This document shows, piece by piece, positions 1-6,598 of a DNA stretch of 34,954 bases. A model generated the notes under the pieces. The model was not told where the DNA came from. It saw only the letters and a program-made list of their open reading frames with translations, and searched no databases. Origin of the DNA: Streptomyces sp. (GTDB lineage: Bacteria > Actinomycetota > Actinomycetes > Streptomycetales > Streptomycetaceae); NCBI RefSeq assembly GCF_031181705.1, contig NZ_JAPSKN010000002.1:29909-64862 (forward strand). Reading direction: 5' to 3'. Position numbers and translations under genes: made by a program. Position 1 is the stretch's first letter; each line of letters begins with the position of its first letter.

Positions 1-345
1 ACGCAGCTGACGTTGTCCGGTCCGCCGGCCCCAGGGCGACGTTGTTCCGCATCACCCACGACCACACCGTGGTCCAGCCGATGATCGACGAGGGCCGTCT
101 GACCGCCGAGGAGGCCGTGTCCCGCCCGGTGTGACCTGCTCCTGAAGGCGCTCACCGGTTCGGAGCCCTCCGTCGCGCCGGACCTCCGCCTCCACGACGC
201 ACACCCCGGCGAACGCTCCCCGCTGTGCTCCAACGGCCTGTCGCGTGCTCCCCGGCGACCGCGTCCGGGAACGGCTCGGCTCGTCCGGATCGCCACAGCA
301 GACGGTTCGCGCCCTGGCCGGTGCGGCGAACGACGGCCTGTTCGG
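1..345 (+). pseudogene. Decayed PP2C-type protein phosphatase, C-terminal half
   Basis: Three consecutive blocks in three different frames read like the C-terminal half of a PP2C-family serine/threonine phosphatase. Block one (39-134) reads TLFRITHDHTVVQPMIDEG and ends in a TGA at 132-134. Block two (136-240) continues as LLLKALTGSEPSV, then GERSPLCSNGLS, matching the family pattern ExxxLCSDGLS but with Asn where the metal-binding Asp is expected. Block three (245-345) reads LPGDRVRERLG, then TVRALAGAANDG. The order of blocks is that of the family, so frameshifts and a stop inside one ancestral gene explain it better than chance. The gene starts before the window. The missing Asp and the broken frames make activity very unlikely. 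Family identity is recalled, not searched. Confidence 0.6.
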
Positions 346-577
346 CGCCCCGTATCGCGTCCTCCAGGAGGGTGAGGACCCCGCCGGCCGGGATCTCCTC
401 CGGCGTCCAGGAACCGCAGGGCTTCCCCGGCGGCGCTGCTCGCGGGCGCCCCCGCCGGTCCGAAGCCGTCGGCCACGGCGCGCAGCCGCGTGCCCGCGTA
501 GCGCATGCCCGTACGGCCTCCCGCGACTCCCGCGCTCCTCGCGCTCGTCCGTTCCGCCACCGGCGCCGGGGCTTCAC
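345..577 (-). pseudogene. Decayed PP2C-type phosphatase, N-terminal half, inverted relative to the C-terminal half
   Basis: On the minus strand, an ATG at about 506 begins MRYAGTRLRAVADGFGPAG, then SSAAGEALRFLDA. After a frameshift near 400 it continues IPAGGVLTLLEDAIRG and AEQAVVR down to about 345. LxAVADGFG followed by a small-residue-rich helix is the PP2C N-terminal metal-site pattern (xVxDGxGGH), and GxLLxxLEDAIxxA is the following helix. This half points towards the plus-strand C-terminal half and meets it near 345, so the two halves are tail to tail. An intact gene cannot have this order, so an inversion plus small indels is inferred. Upstream in frame, GARESREAV at about 540-510 resembles the GxRxxNEDA segment of the family. 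Confidence 0.5.
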
Positions 578-588
578 CGAAGGTGAAG
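572..588. promoter_or_regulatory. MerR-like palindromic operator
   Basis: CTTCACC-gaa-GGTGAAG is a perfect 7-bp inverted repeat with a 3-bp centre. On the minus strand it directly follows a TTGACC hexamer (593-588), the geometry in which MerR-family regulators bind between -35 and -10. No good -10 follows at 19 bp, so the promoter may have decayed along with the adjacent phosphatase remnant. Assignment to MerR is inference. Confidence 0.35.
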
Positions 589-676
589 GTCAAACGCGGC
601 GTCCCGGTTCCGCGGGGCGGTTGCTAGCCTGCGGCGGAAGCCGACGACCGATCGTCCGCCCGAGGAGGGAGTCGCC

Positions 677-1555
677 GTGGCCGGCACCCCGCGCATCGCG
701 CTCGTCACCTACGACCCCGGTGACGCGGAGCACAAGGACCGGGACCTGCCGGTGCTGACCGGCGCGCTGTGCGACGCCGGGGCCGACGCCGTCGCCGTCC
801 CCTGGGACGATCCCTCCGTCGACTGGGCGGCCTTCGACCTCGCCCTCATCCGCTCCACCTGGGACTACAGCCGGCGTGCCGCCGAGTTCACGGCCTGGGC
901 GGAGCGCTGCGCGCGGGCGACCCGGCTCGCCAACCCGGTCGAGGTGGTGCGGTGGAACGCCGACAAGCGCTACCTCGGGCAGCTCGCGCGGGCCGGGGTG
1001 CCCGTCGTGCCCACCCGCTACCTCGCGCCCGGCGACCCCGTCGAGCTGCCCACCGGCTATGAGTACGTGGTGAAGCCCACCTCCGGTGCGGGGGCCCGGT
1101 ACGCCGCCCGCCACCCGGCCGGGGAGCGGGACGCCGCCGTGCGGCAGGTGGAGCGGATGCACGCCGAGGGGTACACCGCGATGGTGCAGCCGTATCTGAG
1201 CGCCGTCGACACGCACGGCGAACGGGCCCTGCAGTTCTTCGGCGGCCGGCTGCTGCACGCCGGCGTCAAGGGCGCCGTCCTCACCCCGGGCACGCCGTAC
1301 GACGCGGACAAGGTCGCCCACCCCGACGTGCGGCGCTGGAAGCCGACCGCCGCGGAACTCGACGTCGCCGAGCGGGCACTGGCGGCCGTGCCCGGGGATC
1401 CCGAGCTGCTGTACGCGCGCGTGGACCTCGTCACCGGGCCGGACGGGCAGCCCGTGGTGATGGAGCTGGAACTGATCGAGCCGAACCTGTTCCTGGACGT
1501 CCACCCGGACTCCGTGCCCCGGGTCGTGCGGGCGGTGCTGGCCGCCGCAGGCTGA
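677..1555 (+). CDS. ATP-grasp domain protein (RimK/glutathione-synthetase-like ligase)
   Basis: This is a 292-residue protein with the layout of ATP-grasp carboxylate-amine ligases, which activate a carboxylate as acyl phosphate and join it to an amine. Residues 1-110 form an N-terminal pre-grasp region (RIALVTYD, then LALIRSTWDYS). The segment EYVVKPTSGAGARYA at about 132-146 is the nucleotide-gripping Lys and glycine-rich loop. Near the C-terminus ARVDLV and MELELIEPNLFL supply the Asp, Glu and Asn that hold the metal ions. The GTG start at 677 follows GGAGGGAG at good spacing. A hairpin lies just after the stop. The substrate cannot be told from the sequence; homologues are common uncharacterised genes in Streptomyces. 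It precedes a PLD-like and a diiron-protein gene on the same strand. Confidence 0.85.
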   Translation: MAGTPRIALVTYDPGDAEHKDRDLPVLTGALCDAGADAVAVPWDDPSVDWAAFDLALIRSTWDYSRRAAEFTAWAERCARATRLANPVEVVRWNADKRYLGQLARAGVPVVPTRYLAPGDPVELPTGYEYVVKPTSGAGARYAARHPAGERDAAVRQVERMHAEGYTAMVQPYLSAVDTHGERALQFFGGRLLHAGVKGAVLTPGTPYDADKVAHPDVRRWKPTAAELDVAERALAAVPGDPELLYARVDLVTGPDGQPVVMELELIEPNLFLDVHPDSVPRVVRAVLAAAG

Positions 1556-1566
1556 GCGAGACGGGT

Positions 1567-1580
1567 GGGGCATACGCCCC
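1567..1580 (+). terminator. Small hairpin after the ATP-grasp gene
   Basis: GGGGC-atac-GCCCC starts 12 bp after the ATP-grasp stop codon. The stem is short (5 bp) and no T-run follows, as is usual in Streptomyces. It may end or attenuate transcription before the next gene. Confidence 0.35.
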
Positions 1581-1684
1581 GTGGTGGTGCCGGCCCGCAA
1601 CTCCGGGGCGACTCACGTATCCGGACGAACTCCTGGCGGATATCCGTCACTTGACGCAAAGTCACGATGTACGGTCTTCGCCGA

Positions 1685-1714
1685 CGCCGTCGAGCCGCAC
1701 GCCGTCGAGCCGCA
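1685..1714 (+). repeat. 15-bp perfect tandem duplication upstream of the PLD-like gene
   Basis: The 15-mer CGCCGTCGAGCCGCA occurs twice head to tail (1685-1699 and 1700-1714), ending 13 bp before the ATG at 1728. It lies in the leader immediately ahead of the ribosome-binding site. A role is not evident; slippage is the simplest origin. Confidence 0.8.
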
Positions 1715-1727
1715 CGCTGGAGTGGGC

Positions 1728-2564
1728 ATGGGAAGCAGTTTCCGCTACTGGGCCGAGCGCATCGTCCTGGGCCTGACCGCCACCGTCGGCATCGCCGTGA
1801 CCCTCGCCGACCAGGTGGACCTGCTCGACGGACTGGCGGCCGACACCGTCCCCAAGCTCACGCTGCTGACCCTCAGCACGGTCACGCTGTTCCTGCTGTT
1901 CGAGATCGACCGGCTGAAGGCGCTGGACAACATCAGCACCCAGCTGTCCAGGCTGGACATCGACGCCCTCGCCCGCGACCTGCGGCACGATCACTACGGC
2001 GGTGTGGTGCGTGTGCACCGGCGCTTCCCCGAGGAGGCCTTCGAGGGCTACCTCAACGGCGCCGGGCGCGAGGTGACCATCCTGCAGACGTGGATCCCGA
2101 ACGTGCACCGGTTCGAGTCCGCGCTGAAACAGGCCATCGTCGACCGCCGGGTCCGGGTGCGGGTCCTGCTGCTGCACCCGTCCTCACCGGTCGCCGACCT
2201 GCGCAACGAGGCCCTGCGCGGCCTGCGCGACCCGGCCCTGGAGGAGGACGTCCAGGCGGGCGTCGCCCGCTGTCTGTCGACCTTCGCCTCCCTCTTCCAG
2301 AGCGTGCGCGCCGGCGACCGGGCACGCCTGCAGGTGCGCGTCTACCAGGCCCTGCCGTCCATCGCCGTCTACAAGGCCGACGAGCACTACCTGGTCAGCT
2401 CCTTCCTGCACGGCCGGCTCGCCATCGACTCCACCCAGCTGGAGATCGAGGGCAGCGGCACCGTGATGGGCCGGGAGATCCAGCAGGAACTGGACACGCT
2501 GTGGAGCATCGGCCGCGACGTGGACCTGGACGACTGGCGCAGGTCGGTGGACACCACCCAGTGA
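1728..2564 (+). CDS. Membrane-anchored protein with phospholipase-D-like fold
   Basis: The predicted product is 278 residues. Two hydrophobic segments lie at about 8-27 and 36-58, separated by a short acidic loop, followed by a soluble domain. The soluble part contains GREVTILQTWIPN, VRVRVLLLHPSS and, late, SIAVYKADEHYLVSSFLHG, which together resemble one PLD-like half-domain. A clear HxKxxxxD motif is not visible, so catalysis is uncertain. The ATG at 1728 is preferred because GGAG lies 5 bp upstream and the transmembrane helix starts at once. The open frame extends back to 1581, but that part is low-complexity and includes the tandem duplication. The stop lies 19 bp before the diiron-protein gene, suggesting co-transcription. 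Confidence 0.7.
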   Translation: MGSSFRYWAERIVLGLTATVGIAVTLADQVDLLDGLAADTVPKLTLLTLSTVTLFLLFEIDRLKALDNISTQLSRLDIDALARDLRHDHYGGVVRVHRRFPEEAFEGYLNGAGREVTILQTWIPNVHRFESALKQAIVDRRVRVRVLLLHPSSPVADLRNEALRGLRDPALEEDVQAGVARCLSTFASLFQSVRAGDRARLQVRVYQALPSIAVYKADEHYLVSSFLHGRLAIDSTQLEIEGSGTVMGREIQQELDTLWSIGRDVDLDDWRRSVDTTQ

Positions 2565-2583
2565 CCCGGGAAGGGGTACGCAC

Positions 2584-3327
2584 ATGACAGACCTGGACGC
2601 GTTCGAGGACGCGCTGATCGACCGGTTCCGCGGGCACCCCGTGCTGGCGAACACCGCACGCCTCGCGGACGCCGACTTCGCCGCCCTGCTGCTCCAGCGG
2701 CGCTTCGTCTCCCTGGCGTTCACCCCCTCGTACGACCTGGCCATCGACCTGCTGTCCGACGAGGCCGGCCTGCGGATCGCCCGGGCCATCCTGCGCGAGG
2801 AGTACCCGGACGGCCGCGGCCACACCCGTTCGCACCGGGAGGACATGAAGGAGGACCTGCTCCAGCTGGGCATCCCCCGCGCCGAACTGGTCGCCTCCCG
2901 GCCCACTCGGGCCACCCGGAACGCCATCGACGAGGCCTTCGCGCTGATCTCCGAGGCGGGCGGCCACGACGACGCCGACCTGCGGCTGCTGACGTTCCTG
3001 CGGTTCTGGGGCGAGGTCCTGGTCTCCGTCGAGTACGAGCACCTGTGGCAGCGCATGGCACCCGTGCTGGCCGCCGGCGGCCGCAACCGCTCCCGCTTCT
3101 ACTACCCGCACTACGTGCACGACGCCAAGGCCCACCCCCTCACCGCCGTCTCCCTGCTGTCGGCCACCCACTCCGACCGGCTGGCCACCCGCATCAGCGA
3201 ACTGCTCGCCCGGCACGGCTCCGCCGACGCCTTCCGGGCCACCGAGGAACAGGCCCTGCGCCTGAAGACCGCCTTCTACGACCAGTTCCTGCCCGCCCTC
3301 GACCGGACCGGCGCGCCTCAGCCCTGA
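2584..3327 (+). CDS. Haem-oxygenase-like diiron oxidase/oxygenase family protein
   Basis: A 247-residue, largely helical protein resembling iron-containing redox enzymes of the haem-oxygenase-like diiron (HDO) superfamily, whose members (for example UndA, CADD, SznF) perform oxygen-dependent reactions at a dinuclear iron site. Candidate ligands are spaced as in that family: E72/E73 in REEYPD with H80 or H84, E144 in FWGEVL, and the strong third-helix motif H176-xxx-D180-xxx-H184 in YPHYVHDAKAH. The ATG at 2584 follows GGGAAGGGG. It lies 19 bp after the PLD-like gene, so the two probably form one transcript. Its 3' end overlaps the convergent gene at 3318 by 10 bp. The reaction is unknown; iron ligation is inferred from residue pattern only. 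Confidence 0.72.
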   Translation: MTDLDAFEDALIDRFRGHPVLANTARLADADFAALLLQRRFVSLAFTPSYDLAIDLLSDEAGLRIARAILREEYPDGRGHTRSHREDMKEDLLQLGIPRAELVASRPTRATRNAIDEAFALISEAGGHDDADLRLLTFLRFWGEVLVSVEYEHLWQRMAPVLAAGGRNRSRFYYPHYVHDAKAHPLTAVSLLSATHSDRLATRISELLARHGSADAFRATEEQALRLKTAFYDQFLPALDRTGAPQP

Positions 3328-3926
3328 GTGCCCGCGACGGCCACCCGCTGCAGCAGACCCCAGGTGAACTCGGCGACGGCCTCCCGCCGTACGCCCCGGG
3401 CGTCCGGCGCGGTGAACGCCAGTCCCCACCGGGTCGGTGCCGATCCCTCAAGGGGGCGGGCCGGGGCGAAGGCGCGGGCCGTCTCGTCGACCGTGCAGGA
3501 CCAGGGGGCGAGGTCGTCCAGCGTGCGCAGCCTCGGGCCCGTCGCGCCCGGGGCGCGGACCAGCCACTCGTTCCACACCGCGCCGTTCGGGGCGGTCAGC
3601 ACCTCGAAGCGCAGGTCCGGCCAGAGGGGCACCGGCCAGAGCCAGGCCTCGCAGTCCAGGTCGCCGATCCGGCGCGGCGTGCGCGATTCGGGTTCGCCCA
3701 GCACGGAGCGGTACCGGGACAGGGGCGCGCGGGAACGCGGGGAGCGGACCATCGCCTGCCAGCGCTTGTTGGCCTCCCGCATGCCGGCGATGGACACGCC
3801 CAGGGCGTGCCGGGCGTCCTCCACGAGGCCGGGGTTGTGGTCGGCCATGCGGCGCAGCAGCACCAGCTGGAAGTCGAGCGGGGTGAAGGGGCTAGCGGGG
3901 CGCTTTCCGGAGGGCATGGGACCCAT
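3318..3926 (-). CDS. Conserved-looking protein of unknown function, last gene of the AftD operon
   Basis: A 202-residue soluble protein that I do not recognise. The N-terminal part is helical and basic (FTPLDFQLVLLRRMADHN, later EANKRWQAMVRSPRSR). The middle is rich in Trp and Pro (CEAWLWPVPLWPDLRFEVL, then NGAVWNEWLVR). No signal peptide or membrane segment is seen. The start is uncertain between ATG 3926 and ATG 3917; both lie inside the 3' end of the FkbM gene (which stops at 3892), and neither has a strong ribosome-binding site, as expected for translational coupling. The overlap with the upstream gene makes it part of the nine-gene operon, but its function cannot be inferred from that. 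Its 3' end overlaps the convergent diiron-protein gene. Confidence 0.6.
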   Translation of the reverse strand: MGPMPSGKRPASPFTPLDFQLVLLRRMADHNPGLVEDARHALGVSIAGMREANKRWQAMVRSPRSRAPLSRYRSVLGEPESRTPRRIGDLDCEAWLWPVPLWPDLRFEVLTAPNGAVWNEWLVRAPGATGPRLRTLDDLAPWSCTVDETARAFAPARPLEGSAPTRWGLAFTAPDARGVRREAVAEFTWGLLQRVAVAGTQG

Positions 3927-4719
3927 CGTCGCCCACCGGGGCGGTGCCGGGGCGGCGGCCGTCGGGCAGGAACAGCACCGAATTGACGTAGCGCGGGCCC
4001 CTGAGCAGCGGGGAGGGCAGGACGCGGCGGAGCAGGCCGTGGGAGACGACGTAGGAGGCACGGTCCTGGTGGTCCTCCAGCGGGAACCTCGCCAGCGGCA
4101 CCCAGGTGTCGCCGGGCAGCACCCAGCCCTCGTAGCCCAGCAGGGTCAGATAGGTCACCACGGGCGTGATCGGCTGGATGCGGGACTCCAGTTCGACGAA
4201 GAGGGCGGGCCGGTCGCGGGCCAGCAGCCCGGTCGCGCCGCGCAGCACCGCCGGCTCGTTGCCGTCCACGTCGATCTTGATGAAGCCGACGTTGCGCAGC
4301 CCCAGCTCGTCCAGGGTGACGCTGGGCACGTCCAGCGCCCGGCCGTGGATGTCGCGCCGCACCAGCGAGGAGACGCCCCGGTCGCCCGAGTCGCCGGGCG
4401 GCAGCCACAGGCGGGCGATGCCCGGGCGGTCCGAGGCCGCCGCGCGGACCACCCGGACGTTCGGCGGGGCGGCGGCCGCCAGCAGCCGGGCCAGATGGGG
4501 CACCGGCTCGATCGCCACCACGTGCTCGGCGTGGCCGGCCAGCCGGTGCGTCCAGGGCCCGTACCAGCCGCCGACGTCCACCGCCGTCCCGCAGTCCGGC
4601 GGGCACAGCTCGGCGAGCCGGGCCAGCTCCGGCTCGAAGCGCGGATACAGCGCCCGGGCCGTCGCGGCCACCAGCCGGGTGGGCAGGAAGGGCGCGAGGC
4701 GCGCCGCCAGGCTGGTCAC
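3892..4719 (-). CDS. FkbM family methyltransferase
   Basis: A 275-residue SAM-dependent methyltransferase of the FkbM type, a family that methylates hydroxyl groups of sugars and other small molecules. Motif I is TAVDVGGWYGPWTHRL (about residues 50-65). The family hallmark FIKIDVDGNEPAVLRG (KIDVxGxE) and the following ALFVELESRI are present. The GTG start at 4719 overlaps the TGA of the Trm112-like gene (4716-4718) as GTGA, and GGAGGA lies just upstream. The longer open frame to 4902 is rejected because it would overlap almost the whole preceding gene. In an operon with glycosyltransferases, O-methylation of a glycan or glycolipid end is the likely job, though the substrate is unproven. Confidence 0.85.
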   Translation of the reverse strand: MTSLAARLAPFLPTRLVAATARALYPRFEPELARLAELCPPDCGTAVDVGGWYGPWTHRLAGHAEHVVAIEPVPHLARLLAAAAPPNVRVVRAAASDRPGIARLWLPPGDSGDRGVSSLVRRDIHGRALDVPSVTLDELGLRNVGFIKIDVDGNEPAVLRGATGLLARDRPALFVELESRIQPITPVVTYLTLLGYEGWVLPGDTWVPLARFPLEDHQDRASYVVSHGLLRRVLPSPLLRGPRYVNSVLFLPDGRRPGTAPVGDDGSHALRKAPR

Positions 4720-4937
4720 GGTGCCATCCTCCTGAGGAGTTCCTCGTGCACGTCGTCCGGGACCTGCTCGCCCGAGGACGGCAGCAGCTGCGGAATGCCG
4801 TCGACGATTCGGTAACGGCGGTGCAGGCGCGGGTTGTACAGCGCCTCCTCGTGCCCGGCCTCCTCGGGCAGCAGATGCAGCGGGCCCTTGTCGAGCGGGC
4901 ACGCCAGGATCTTCAGCAGCGGGTCGTCGGGCTTCAT
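4716..4937 (-). CDS. Trm112-like small protein lacking the usual zinc cysteines
   Basis: A 73-residue protein with the Trm112 pattern: KILACPLDKGPLHLL near the N-terminus, then YNPRLHRRYRIVDGIPQLLPS (IxxGIPxLLP is the family signature). Trm112 proteins are small activators of methyltransferases, and many have two Cys pairs for zinc. Here only one Cys (in LACPLDKG) is present, so zinc binding is unlikely. The ATG at 4937 overlaps the stop of the DMT gene (ATGA), and its stop overlaps the FkbM GTG. Sitting between methyltransferase genes, it may act as a partner subunit for one of the three methyltransferases in the operon. That is inference from position and family role. Confidence 0.8.
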   Translation of the reverse strand: MKPDDPLLKILACPLDKGPLHLLPEEAGHEEALYNPRLHRRYRIVDGIPQLLPSSGEQVPDDVHEELLRRMAP

Positions 4938-5851
4938 GGGGATGCCAACTCCTCGGCAGGTGAGGTGGTTCGGGGAGCGGAGTCGTGCTTCGGCATGGTC
5001 AGCAGCACGGCGACCGCGAGGGCCGTGCCCGCCACCCGCAGCGCGAGCCGCAGCGGGTCGTGCGGCAGGGCCTCGCCGAACGCCGGCGTGCCGAGCACCG
5101 CTGTGAACAGACTGGTCACGGTCGTGCACACCGGCACGATCAGCGAGGCACGGCAGCGCTGCAGCGCCGCCTGCGACATCACCAGGCCGAACACGCCGGT
5201 GAACAGCAGCAGATACGGATACGGGGAGCTGAGCAGGTCCAGGACCGCCCCGCCGGTCCCGTCGGTCGTCAGGTGGCCGGAGACGCCCTTGATGGCCAGC
5301 GAGCTGACGCCGTACAGCAGGCCCACCGCCACGCCGTACTCGACGCCGGTCGTCGGGCGCCGGTGCCGGTTGCGGGCGCGCCGCTCGGCGGAGCCGTACA
5401 GCCACACCCCGGCCGCCAGCGACGGCACGCACACCAGCAGGATCAGCGGGTAGGGCGCGTCCCGGCCGACGCTGTCGGCGTCCTCGCGCAGCGACAGCAC
5501 GACCATCAGCAGCGCGAGCAGGATCGCACCGAGCGCGTACCTTTCCCGGCCGGTCGTCTCCTCGCCGAGCAGCCGGGCCGACAGCAGCACGAGCAGCACC
5601 AGGCCGGAGACGAAAATGCCCTGCGCGGCGGCGATGGGCAGGGTGCGGTAGACGACGAGCTGGGCGCCGAAGCCGGCGGCGAGGGCGAGGGAGCCGCCGA
5701 TCCACAGCGGGCTGCCGAGGACCAGCCGCAGCAGCCGGGCCGGCTGCCGGATGCTCACCTCCGGGAGCGAGGTGAGCGCCCGCTTCTCCAGCACGAACCC
5801 CAGGCTGTACAGGGTGTTCGCCAGCAGGGCCGCGGCCACTCCCCACCACAT
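4934..5851 (-). CDS. DMT/EamA-like integral membrane transporter
   Basis: A 305-residue polytopic membrane protein with about nine or ten hydrophobic helices and short loops, of the drug/metabolite transporter (EamA-like) type. It begins MWWGVAAALLANTLYSLGFV and has the internal two-fold look of the family. Its last 20 residues are polar and cytoplasmic. The start lies 3 bp after the stop of the class I methyltransferase (5855), and its stop overlaps the Trm112-like start. Within a glycan operon, a DMT protein could flip a lipid-linked sugar or export a precursor across the membrane, as some EamA relatives do in envelope pathways. This is inference; direction and substrate are unknown. Confidence 0.8.
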   Translation of the reverse strand: MWWGVAAALLANTLYSLGFVLEKRALTSLPEVSIRQPARLLRLVLGSPLWIGGSLALAAGFGAQLVVYRTLPIAAAQGIFVSGLVLLVLLSARLLGEETTGRERYALGAILLALLMVVLSLREDADSVGRDAPYPLILLVCVPSLAAGVWLYGSAERRARNRHRRPTTGVEYGVAVGLLYGVSSLAIKGVSGHLTTDGTGGAVLDLLSSPYPYLLLFTGVFGLVMSQAALQRCRASLIVPVCTTVTSLFTAVLGTPAFGEALPHDPLRLALRVAGTALAVAVLLTMPKHDSAPRTTSPAEELASP

Positions 5852-5854
5852 GGG

Positions 5855-6598
5855 TTACGTCCTGCGGGCGTGCAGCAGCAGGATCGACGCGAGCTGCGGC
5901 CGGACACAGGCCAGCCGGTCCAGCGGCCGCAGCGGGCGCGGCACACCGTGGAAGGGAGCGCCTTCGAGCCGCACCACCGTGAACCCGGACGCGGCGACGA
6001 ACTCCCGCAGCGCGCGCGGGGTGTACAGCCGCAGGTGCCCCACGACCTCCTTGCCCGGGCGGCCGTGGATGCCCCGCAGGCTGACCTCGGAGAAGACCGG
6101 CTGCACACCGGCCAGCAGCAGGGCCCGGTTGTACCAGGCGGCCAGGTTCGGCGTGGACAGCATCAGATGGCCCCCGGGGCGCAGCACGCGGCGGATCTCG
6201 TCCAGCGCCGCGTCCGGGTCGACGAGGTGCTCGATCACCTCGCTGAACAGCACGGCGTCGGCCGACCCGGACGCGAACGGCAGCCCGCCGCCGGTGAGTT
6301 CGCCGCGGACCGCGTGGGGGACGCGGGTGCGGGCGCGGCGCAGCGCGTCCTGGGACCAGTCGACGCCGACGATGCGGTGACCCGGCAGCAGGGGCGCGGC
6401 GGTGGCCGCGGCGGTGCCGTCGCCGCAGCCGATGTCCAGGACGGTCGCCGGGCGGCCGGCGGCCGGGCCGAGCGCCCGGGCCAGCATGCGCGCCTGGCGC
6501 AGGCTGCGCGGGGTGCCGGAGGCGACGGGGACGGCCGGGTTCTCGTAGAAGTCGCGCAGGTTTTCCGGGCGGGGCGCGGTGGTCGGCAGGGCCGTCAT
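5855..6598 (-). CDS. Class I SAM-dependent methyltransferase (operon gene 5)
   Basis: A 247-residue methyltransferase. Motif I is TVLDIGCGDGTAAATA (about 53-68), followed by the acidic VGVDWS strand-2 end, LFSEVIEHLVDPDAAL (motif post II) and RRVLRPGGHLMLSTPN (motif III). The C-terminal third (LRLYTPRALREFVAASGF) is the lid typical of sugar or lipid methyltransferases of the Methyltransf_11 group. The ATG at 6598 overlaps the TGA of the acyltransferase (ATGA) and has GGAGG about 7 bp upstream; the stop is TAA. A role in modifying the glycan or its lipid carrier is inferred from the operon only. The much longer frame reaching 7648 is a shadow of the acyltransferase gene. Confidence 0.85.
   Translation of the reverse strand: MTALPTTAPRPENLRDFYENPAVPVASGTPRSLRQARMLARALGPAAGRPATVLDIGCGDGTAAATAAPLLPGHRIVGVDWSQDALRRARTRVPHAVRGELTGGGLPFASGSADAVLFSEVIEHLVDPDAALDEIRRVLRPGGHLMLSTPNLAAWYNRALLLAGVQPVFSEVSLRGIHGRPGKEVVGHLRLYTPRALREFVAASGFTVVRLEGAPFHGVPRPLRPLDRLACVRPQLASILLLHARRT

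Noticed and set aside
625..630. TAGCCT as -10 of the ATP-grasp gene
   Set aside because: The hexamer is good, but no acceptable -35 lies 16-18 bp upstream, so it was not listed as a promoter.
1651..1675. TTGACG and TACGGT before the PLD-like gene as a promoter
   Set aside because: The spacer is only 13 bp, too short for a normal promoter.
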